Shown here: positions 1-5,328 of the stretch, piece after piece | How positions within the stretch are numbered: position 1 is the first letter of the stretch | Layout: every line of letters begins with the position of its first letter | Source: Victivallales bacterium Lenti_02 | Lineage (GTDB): Bacteria; Verrucomicrobiota; Lentisphaeria; Oligosphaerales; Lenti-02 | Reading direction: 5' to 3' | Length of the DNA: 5,328 nucleotides | Assembly: GCA_001603055.1 (NCBI GenBank) | Contig: LVAZ01000514.1 | Span: forward strand, 1 to 5,328 | Position numbers and translations under genes: made by a program | The notes under the pieces: generated by a model | What the model was told of the DNA's origin: nothing | The model's input: only the letters and a program-made list of their open reading frames with translations | The model's database searches: none

Positions 1-800
1 GTGCCGAGCAGAATCACGGAGGCGAAGCTGTAGACCAGCAGATGGGTGGGGCGCTTGGTGAGCTGCTGCCAGAGGGAGTCGAACCCGTAGCGTTTCTCCC
101 AGCCGCGCAGCGCGATCAGAAACAGGGGGGCGCCGAGAACCGGCAGGGCCGCATGGCGGCTGTCGGGATGGAGCAGGCAGGCCAGGCCGAGCACGGAAAG
201 CAGATATTCGACGGCCGTGGGCAGGCGCGAGGGGAGGGCCGGAGTCCCCAGCGCCAGCAGCGACAGGACCGCCAGCGCGGCGAAAAGGCGGGCGGAGGTC
301 TCCCCCACCAGGCCGAAGGGCAGGCCGTAGCCGCGCGACAGCAGGAGGGCGAGCATGGTGCTGCCCGCGAACAGGGCGGAGGCGAGAAGGGCCAGACGCT
401 CGTAGTCCTCGTCCCCGTTCTCCTCCCCGGACGGCGACAGCAGGCATTGGGAGGCGAGATAGCACCAGGCCAGGCCCGCCAGCGCCAGGCCCCGGTGGAC
501 GGAAAACATGAAGAGATATACCGGAACCAGGGCGAGGGACAGCAGGTTGCGGGCGAAGGGGCCGGGGCGGTGGCCCCGCCAGCCGGGAACCAGATAGCCC
601 AGCAACACCGCAACCGCATAGCCCCCGACCACGGCGAACAGGACCGGTGAAACCTGCCCGGCCGGATAGAAGATCAGCCTGCCGCCGTCGACCCAGGCCG
701 AGAGCATCAGCAGAAACAGCCCGCCCTCGAGGAGGACCATGGTTTCGAGAACCAGTTTCCGGCGTTCCCGTTTCTGTTCGGTTGTCGGTTCAGCGGGCAT
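1..800 (-). CDS. TrkH/KtrB-like cation transporter, N-terminal part (runs off left edge)
   Basis: The reverse strand is open from the ATG at 800-798 to the window edge: 266 full codons plus a partial Thr codon, with no stop. The protein is strongly hydrophobic, with about seven likely membrane segments (near residues 20-37, 51-71, 84-100, 104-121, 135-155, 169-187 and 197-230). An acidic loop, SGEENGDEDYE, lies near 124-134. Just before the edge, after the basic stretch WEKRYGF, it reads RPTHLLVYSFASVILLGT. This resembles the first membrane helix of TrkH/KtrB potassium transporters (PxRLLxLSFxxxILLGTLLL), some of which carry a long N-terminal membrane extension. The pore loops and selectivity-filter glycines would lie outside the window, so the identity rests on this short match. 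The start overlaps the stop of the binding-protein gene by 11 bases, suggesting translational coupling; I see no good Shine-Dalgarno. The next in-frame ATG is codon 21. It could instead be another multipass protein. That a membrane protein is encoded here is much surer than its family. Confidence 0.6.
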   Translation of the reverse strand, partial: MPAEPTTEQKRERRKLVLETMVLLEGGLFLLMLSAWVDGGRLIFYPAGQVSPVLFAVVGGYAVAVLLGYLVPGWRGHRPGPFARNLLSLALVPVYLFMFSVHRGLALAGLAWCYLASQCLLSPSGEENGDEDYERLALLASALFAGSTMLALLLSRGYGLPFGLVGETSARLFAALAVLSLLALGTPALPSRLPTAVEYLLSVLGLACLLHPDSRHAALPVLGAPLFLIALRGWEKRYGFDSLWQQLTKRPTHLLVYSFASVILLG

Positions 801-2421
801 GGGCTTTGGCCAGACGTTCGGCCTCCAGATAGGAGGCGCGGAAGAATTCGCCCCAGGCGCGGGTGCGGAACACGCGGTCCTCGGGGAGCTGGATGGCCTG
901 GTTTTCCGCGGCGGCGTCCTTCAGCTCGAAGGGGAGGCGGCGGAGAGCCGCCATGGCCTCGGGGACGGCCTCGGGGCCGCCGGCGTCGAGAATGGCCCGC
1001 CAGGCCCGGCGGAGTTCCGGATGGGCGTCGATGACCATGGCCCGCAACAGCACGCGGATCAGGTTGAAGAGCGGCCCGGTCCATTCGCCGTGGTACTCGA
1101 ACTCGGCGGCGAGGGCGAAGAGGTCGTCGCCCGTGTCCCCGTCGGACATGCGGGCGCGGTGCTCGGGGGTGTGGAGATCGCGGCGGATGGGGGGGCGGCG
1201 GAGGGCGTACTGCACCGGCCCGCCCGGTTCGCCGACCCGGTAGTTCCAGAGTTTCTGCCCTGCCGGGGAGAGGACGAAGTCCATGAACAGCTCGGCCAGC
1301 TCGCGGTTGGGCGCGCCGCGGAGGATGCCGATGGGGTCGGCGGAGATGGAGGAGCCGCCCGCCGGGGTGACGTAGCGCATGGTCTGGCGGCCCACCTGCT
1401 GCTCCTCCCATTCGGCCTGGGTGCCGCCGTAGAAGTCGATGCACATGCCGGTGGCGAGGTTGCCGCGGGCCACGTCCACGGGGACTTTGCCGGCGGAGAA
1501 GGTGAAGTAGCGGGCGTTGCCGCCGATGCGGCGGATGAGGTCCATGGCGTCCGCCCAGCCATCCCCGACGGCCCGGGCGAGCTGCTCCCGGTCCAGATCG
1601 GGGCCCGCGGCGCGGACGGTTTGGGCCATGCGCTGCTGGATGATCATTTCGAAGCATTTGTTGATGGAGCCGCTTTTCGAGGGGTCGGCGACGCCGACCT
1701 GGCCGTAGAGGCGGGGGTCGGCGAGGGCGTCCCAGGAGGCGGGCAGGGCGGCGGGATCGGCGATGTCGTAGCCCAGGGCGGCGAGACGGTCGAGGTTGAA
1801 GCAGATGCCGAAGGAGGAGAGGCAGGCCCCGTAGTAGCGGTCGCCGGGATCGCACCAGATTTCGCCGCTGAGCCCGTTTTCGAGGATGGGCCGGGGGCCG
1901 GAGAACCATTCGGGATGGCGTTCGCGGACCCCGGCGGGAACCAGGATGCCCTGCTGGGCCAGATTGCCCAGGTCGTACTGGCCGCCGCCGAACAGGATGT
2001 CGATGCCGCAGCCCGCCGCCGAGGCCAGGAAAGCCTGGCGCGCCTCCCACACCACGGGGTCGGCCGTCGCCTGCTTGAGCCTGCGGTCGAGGAATCCGGT
2101 CTCGATCTGGGCGCTCCATACCTTGCCCTGGCGCTGCCATTCCTGGCGGAAGGCGGCCACGTAGCTGCTCCGGAGGAAGAGGACGATCTCGCTGGTGCCG
2201 CCGGGGGTGCGCCAGTCGATGTTCACCCGGCGTCCGTGAAGCTCCCGGCAATGGTTGCGGAAGGCGTTCTCGAATTCCCAGCGGATGGCCTCGTTGTGGG
2301 GGGAGACGATGACCAGTTGCTCGGCCTTCGGGTCGTCCGTCACCGTGTCCCGGCGCATGAGCAGGGGCAGGGCGATGATGAGAACCAGGGGGGCGATGGC
2401 GGTGAGGATGCGGCGTAGCAT
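790..2421 (-). CDS. Extracellular solute-binding protein of an ABC transporter (family 1 / iron-type-like)
   Basis: The 543-residue protein starts with a signal or anchor segment: MLRR, then a hydrophobic core at about 5-22, then RR. No lipobox cysteine or clear AxA cleavage site is visible, so it may stay membrane-anchored. The mature part opens with EQLVIVSPHNEAIRWEFENAF (34-54), the first strand and helix typical of type II periplasmic binding proteins of the iron(III)/phosphonate/thiamine-like group. VNIDWRTPGGTSEIV follows at 66-80. Other family-like stretches are DILFGGGQYDLGNLAQQGIL (141-160), YGACLSSFGICFN (197-209), GVADPSKSGSINKCFEMI (243-260) and ELAELFMDFVLSPAGQKLWNY (374-394). 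The ligand cannot be read from sequence. At 543 residues it is much longer than the roughly 330-350 usual for iron-binding members; the extra length is mainly after residue 400. It sits between the M50 gene (28-base gap) and the transporter-like gene (11-base overlap). No permease or ATPase adjoins it here, so its transporter partners are unknown. Confidence 0.85.
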   Translation of the reverse strand: MLRRILTAIAPLVLIIALPLLMRRDTVTDDPKAEQLVIVSPHNEAIRWEFENAFRNHCRELHGRRVNIDWRTPGGTSEIVLFLRSSYVAAFRQEWQRQGKVWSAQIETGFLDRRLKQATADPVVWEARQAFLASAAGCGIDILFGGGQYDLGNLAQQGILVPAGVRERHPEWFSGPRPILENGLSGEIWCDPGDRYYGACLSSFGICFNLDRLAALGYDIADPAALPASWDALADPRLYGQVGVADPSKSGSINKCFEMIIQQRMAQTVRAAGPDLDREQLARAVGDGWADAMDLIRRIGGNARYFTFSAGKVPVDVARGNLATGMCIDFYGGTQAEWEEQQVGRQTMRYVTPAGGSSISADPIGILRGAPNRELAELFMDFVLSPAGQKLWNYRVGEPGGPVQYALRRPPIRRDLHTPEHRARMSDGDTGDDLFALAAEFEYHGEWTGPLFNLIRVLLRAMVIDAHPELRRAWRAILDAGGPEAVPEAMAALRRLPFELKDAAAENQAIQLPEDRVFRTRAWGEFFRASYLEAERLAKAHAR

Positions 2422-2431
2422 CGGCGGATGA

Positions 2432-2436
2432 TCCTT
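2432..2436 (-). promoter_or_regulatory. Shine-Dalgarno for the solute-binding protein gene
   Basis: On the reverse strand AAGGA lies 10 bases before the ATG at 2421-2419, in the short gap after the M50 stop codon. The spacing is somewhat long but usable. No competing ATG lies between them, which supports the chosen start. Confidence 0.5.
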
Positions 2437-2449
2437 GGCTGGCTGGGGT

Positions 2450-3097
2450 TCAGCCTGCGACGGGTAGCACCAGGGTGGCGGCTCTCAGCAGGAGTTCGGC
2501 GAGCCCGAACGCGGTTTTCCAGAGATAGCCCGAGAGCGGGGTGAGGAAAAGCAGCATGAGGGCGATCCAGCTTCCCTGCTGGCGGGTTTCGGAGGGGATG
2601 CGGTCGAGGGCGGGAAAGAGCAGGGCGGCGACCTCCCAGCCGTCGAACATCGGGATCGGCAGCAGGTTCAGCAGCGCGAGCATGCAGTTCACCTGAAGCC
2701 CGAGGGAGAAGAAAAGAGTGAAGAGCCCGGCGGTCTCCCGGGTGCCGGCGCGGGAAAAGGCGACGACGGTCCCCAGGGCGAAAAGCACCGCCAGGGCCAG
2801 GTTGGCCAGCGGGCCTGCCGCCGACACGAGGGCATGGCTGTAGCGTCGGCGGAAGCGGGAGGGCGTCACCGGCACCGCTCCCCAGGCGATGCCAATGAAG
2901 GCCAGGGCGACGAGGGAGGGAATGCCCATCAGCTTGAGGGGATCGAGGGTGAGATAGCCCCGCCGGGCGGCCGTGTCGTCGCCCTGGCTCAGGGCCGCGT
3001 ACACGTGCGACAGCTCGTGGACGCAGACCGAGAAGACGACCATCACCGTCCAGAAGATGAAGTGAAGGGGGTTCTCCCACAGTTTCGTGATGAACAT
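2450..3097 (-). CDS. Site-2 protease (M50) family membrane metalloprotease
   Basis: This 215-residue multipass protein carries the M50 signatures. The zinc motif HELSH (H27, E28, H31) lies in a first hydrophobic segment at about 11-35. VSAAGPLANLALAVLFALG (91-109) starts the next helix in the usual Gly-Pro-x-x-Asn form. NLLPIPMFDGWEV (144-156) matches the N-x-x-P-x-P-x-x-D-G motif, whose Asp (D152) supplies the third zinc ligand. All expected catalytic residues are present. It has no PDZ or CBS domain, so it is a compact member, unlike RseP (about 450 residues). Such proteases cleave membrane-embedded substrates; many small ones have no known target. It is the first gene of the leftward block and ends 28 bases before the binding-protein start. 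The ATG at 3097 puts the first helix about 10 residues in, as expected. No strong Shine-Dalgarno is visible, so the start is likely but not certain. Confidence 0.88.
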   Translation of the reverse strand: MFITKLWENPLHFIFWTVMVVFSVCVHELSHVYAALSQGDDTAARRGYLTLDPLKLMGIPSLVALAFIGIAWGAVPVTPSRFRRRYSHALVSAAGPLANLALAVLFALGTVVAFSRAGTRETAGLFTLFFSLGLQVNCMLALLNLLPIPMFDGWEVAALLFPALDRIPSETRQQGSWIALMLLFLTPLSGYLWKTAFGLAELLLRAATLVLPVAG

Positions 3098-3156
3098 GGG
3101 GCTTGGCGGTTCCGGTTTTCTACAAAGGGGTATGACGTTCGCGATGGCAAAATGTA

Positions 3157-3189
3157 GGCGGGCCGACGGGAATATCCATTCGGCCCGCC
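3157..3189. repeat. Perfect 10-bp inverted repeat with 13-base loop
   Basis: GGCGGGCCGA at 3157-3166 is exactly reverse-complemented by TCGGCCCGCC at 3180-3189, with an A/T-containing 13-base loop at 3167-3179. It is the strongest hairpin I noticed in the window and lies in the divergent spacer. No run of T follows it on either strand, so it is not an ordinary intrinsic terminator. It could form an RNA hairpin in the 5' leader of the M50 transcript or be a binding site for a dimeric regulator; sequence alone does not decide. Confidence 0.6.
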
Positions 3190-3190
3190 G

Positions 3191-3207
3191 CCGCCCTGCC
3201 CGGGCGG
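3191..3207. repeat. 6-bp inverted repeat, 5-base loop
   Basis: CCGCCC at 3191-3196 pairs with GGGCGG at 3202-3207 across the loop TGCCC. It begins one base after the larger inverted repeat. In DNA this GC-rich, so short a palindrome can arise by chance; its interest comes only from its position next to the longer one. Confidence 0.35.
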
Positions 3208-3270
3208 GGATGGCATTTGGCCGGGTGACGGCTACGTTTCGGGGTCAACTCCGGTTTCATCGGGAATGCC

Positions 3271-4314
<1,044 letters not shown>

Positions 4315-4411
4315 CCCGCCGGCTCAAGTGGACGCAGTGGACGCAGTGTGCAAGGCATAGCCTGCGTGCCGGCGGCGCAAACGGCGGCCGTAAACGGTGA
4401 TATGCAGCCGT
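4315..4411. other. Convergent intergenic spacer
   Basis: This 97-base stretch lies between the ends of the rightward ATPase gene and the leftward hydrolase gene. It holds the 9-base tandem repeat and several small inverted repeats. CCGCCGGC (4316-4323) pairs with GCCGGCGG (4368-4375), AGGC/GCCT flanks ATA at 4353-4363, ACGGC/GCCGT lies at 4381-4391, and AACGG/CCGTT (4393-4412) reaches the hydrolase stop codon. None is followed by a T run, so no canonical intrinsic terminator can be called. Termination may use these structures weakly or depend on Rho. Confidence 0.5.
4327..4348. repeat. Short tandem repeat, 9-base unit AGTGGACGC
   Basis: AGTGGACGC occurs at 4327-4335 and again at 4336-4344, followed by a further partial AGTG at 4345-4348, giving about 2.4 copies. 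It starts 12 bases past the ATPase stop codon, in non-coding sequence. The array is short, so it may be a slippage product or a remnant of a larger repeat family. Confidence 0.7.
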
Positions 4412-5155
4412 TCAACCGATGGTGTGGCGGAGGATGAAGTCGACGATGGGGGTGACGTCTTCGAGGCTGTGGGGATGGTGGCCGCAGGCGGGTTTGTGGA
4501 TGACTTCGATGGCGCCGCCGAGCCGCCGGTAGCGCTGCTCGACGATGGCGGTGTTCTCGATCACCGGGACGGCCTCGTCGGCGTCGCCGACCACGTGGAG
4601 GAGGGGGATGCCGGCGGCGGCGAGGGGGGCGAGGTTGTCGATGGGGTTGCCGTTGTAGGCGAGGGCCTGCTCTTCGGTGAGGCCGTAGGCGTTGAGGCAT
4701 TTGGCCCAGTCGTTCGGACTGCCGGGGCCGAGGCCCCTGCCGCCGGGCCAGCTCCGGATGTCGCAGACCGGGGCGTCGGCGTAGAGGCAGGCCACCTTGT
4801 CCGGATTGGCGATGGCCCAGTTGTAGATGATGAGGCCGCCCCGGCTCAGACCCTCGAGGGCGGCCCTGGGGGCGAAGCCGTGGGTGCCGGTCAGGTAGGC
4901 GTGGAAGGCGTTCCAGTGGGCGACGGCGCAGGGCGCGCCGTACATGTCGACCACATCCATGTAGACCAGATGGAAGCCCCGTTCGAGCAGGGCCACGTCG
5001 GTGGCGGGCCAGGCGTCGAAGAAGCGGGCGCGCCAGATCCAGGGGCGGCCGGGGGCCTCTTGTTGCGGGGCGCAGACGATGCAGGCCCGTCCGTCGCAGG
5101 TGAAATCCCGGCGGGCGAAGCCGCGCCAGATGCTGGGGGTGCCGGGGAAGGTCAT
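4412..5155 (-). CDS. Alpha/beta hydrolase, probable serine esterase or peptidase-like
   Basis: The 247-residue product is a single-domain alpha/beta hydrolase. The nucleophile elbow is GLSRGG with Ser104. The acid is probably Asp193 in GDADEAVP (190-197), and the base is His226 or His227 in GHHPHSLED (225-233). Other stretches that look like one subfamily are APGRPWIWRARFFDAWP (34-50), LLERGFHLVYMDVVDMYG (56-73), YADAPVCDIRSWPGG (125-139) and TPIVDFIL (235-242). I associate this subfamily with planctomycete and verrucomicrobial genomes, where relatives can occur with carbohydrate esterases; the substrate is unknown. No signal peptide is visible, so a cytoplasmic location is likely. The start is ATG 5155, because AGGAG lies six bases upstream and the MTFPGTPSIWRGF opening leads directly into the fold. 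The open frame continues to 5320, but that extra part is Arg-rich and unlike the domain. It is convergent with the ATPase gene and seems to be its own transcription unit within the window. Confidence 0.88.
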   Translation of the reverse strand: MTFPGTPSIWRGFARRDFTCDGRACIVCAPQQEAPGRPWIWRARFFDAWPATDVALLERGFHLVYMDVVDMYGAPCAVAHWNAFHAYLTGTHGFAPRAALEGLSRGGLIIYNWAIANPDKVACLYADAPVCDIRSWPGGRGLGPGSPNDWAKCLNAYGLTEEQALAYNGNPIDNLAPLAAAGIPLLHVVGDADEAVPVIENTAIVEQRYRRLGGAIEVIHKPACGHHPHSLEDVTPIVDFILRHTIG

Positions 5156-5328
5156 GGTTCGCTCCTGGCCGCATGGTGTTCCGGGTTCTCGGGGGACGGC
5201 TTCACCATAGCGCGTTTCGGGCGGGCGGCGATTGCGGCGGGAAGTTTTTGCGGTGGGGCTCTGCAACGTGTAGGTTATGGCGCTCCGGCGACACGTCCCG
5301 CGGATGCTCTTCCTCCCCACGGTAGGAG
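5156..5328. other. Upstream region of the hydrolase gene
   Basis: I recognise no gene in these 173 bases. On the reverse strand they form the leader and presumed promoter region of the hydrolase. A CTATGGT stretch (complement of 5205-5211) resembles a -10 element but has no -35 at suitable distance, so I do not call a promoter. The stretch is open in the hydrolase frame as far as 5320, which looks like chance in GC-rich DNA. Confidence 0.35.
5162..5166 (-). promoter_or_regulatory. Shine-Dalgarno deciding the hydrolase start
   Basis: On the reverse strand AGGAG is followed by six bases (CGAACC) and then the ATG at 5155-5153. It is the best ribosome-binding site in the window. It selects this ATG over the in-frame ATG 55 codons upstream at 5320. 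Confidence 0.75.

Larger units (their letters stand above)
3098..3270. promoter_or_regulatory. Divergent intergenic region between M50 and OppD-type genes
   Basis: This 173-base spacer must hold the start signals for the leftward M50 block and the rightward ATPase gene. I looked for -35/-10 pairs with 16-18 base spacing on both strands and found none convincing. The leftward strand has a TTGCCA around 3144-3149 but no matching -10 at normal distance. The spacer carries two GC-rich inverted repeats, listed separately. A weak GGGA (3262-3265) lies five bases before the ATPase ATG. The promoter role is inferred from gene orientation only. Confidence 0.4.

Noticed and set aside
116..619. A 167-codon reverse-strand open frame rich in Pro, Cys, Arg and Trp, and a 202-codon + strand frame over the same area
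   Set aside because: Both overlap the longer edge-truncated frame (800 to 1), which gives a sensible membrane protein with a family-like motif.
707..2251. A 514-codon reverse-strand open frame overlapping the binding protein
   Set aside because: Its translation is dominated by Arg, Pro and Gly, typical of an out-of-frame reading of GC-rich DNA. It shares the strand with the supported gene in another frame.
739..2418. A 559-codon open frame on the + strand, fully antisense to the binding-protein gene
   Set aside because: It is a shadow of the GC-rich gene opposite. The translation is Gly/Ala/Glu/Val-rich with no recognisable domain, while the reverse-strand frame gives a clear binding protein.
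4353..4412. Possible bidirectional intrinsic terminator in the convergent spacer
   Set aside because: Several short stems can be drawn, but each is only 4-5 bp and none is followed by a T tract on either strand.

Overview
This is a high-GC window (roughly two-thirds G+C by eye) from a bacterium. It has five protein genes packed on both strands, and I see no RNA gene, insertion sequence, CRISPR array or phage gene. My best guess at the source is the Planctomycetota/Verrucomicrobiota/Kiritimatiellota group. This rests on the type of the solute-binding protein and of the alpha/beta hydrolase, which I associate with those phyla. It is an inference from remembered family resemblance, with no marker gene to support it.

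Layout. A leftward block occupies 3097 down to 1 and looks like one transcription unit. It holds a small site-2 protease (M50) family membrane protein (3097-2450), then, after a 28-base gap, a 543-residue extracellular solute-binding protein (2421-790). An 11-base overlap leads into a polytopic membrane protein (800 to beyond base 1). The last gene runs off the left edge and looks like the N-terminal part of a TrkH/KtrB-type cation transporter with a long N-terminal membrane extension. A 173-base divergent spacer (3098-3270) with two GC-rich inverted repeats separates this block from a rightward gene for an OppD/DppD-type peptide ABC transporter ATPase (3271-4314). A 97-base convergent spacer (4315-4411) carries a short 9-base tandem repeat. 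It is followed by a leftward alpha/beta hydrolase (5155-4412), whose start is fixed by a good Shine-Dalgarno sequence. The remaining 173 bases (5156-5328) are its upstream region, with no recognisable gene.

How the genes might work together. The protease, binding protein and cation-transporter-like protein are probably co-expressed. The last two are likely translationally coupled, but no permease or ATPase for the binding protein lies in the window. The OppD-type ATPase is also alone: its permeases, partner ATPase and peptide-binding protein are absent from both flanks visible here. It is on the opposite strand from the binding protein, which is not of the peptide-binding type, so the two should not be assumed to form one transporter. 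The hydrolase appears to be a separate unit.

I did not find a convincing new multi-gene system. The points most worth a second look are the protease/binding protein/transporter operon and the hairpin in the divergent spacer.
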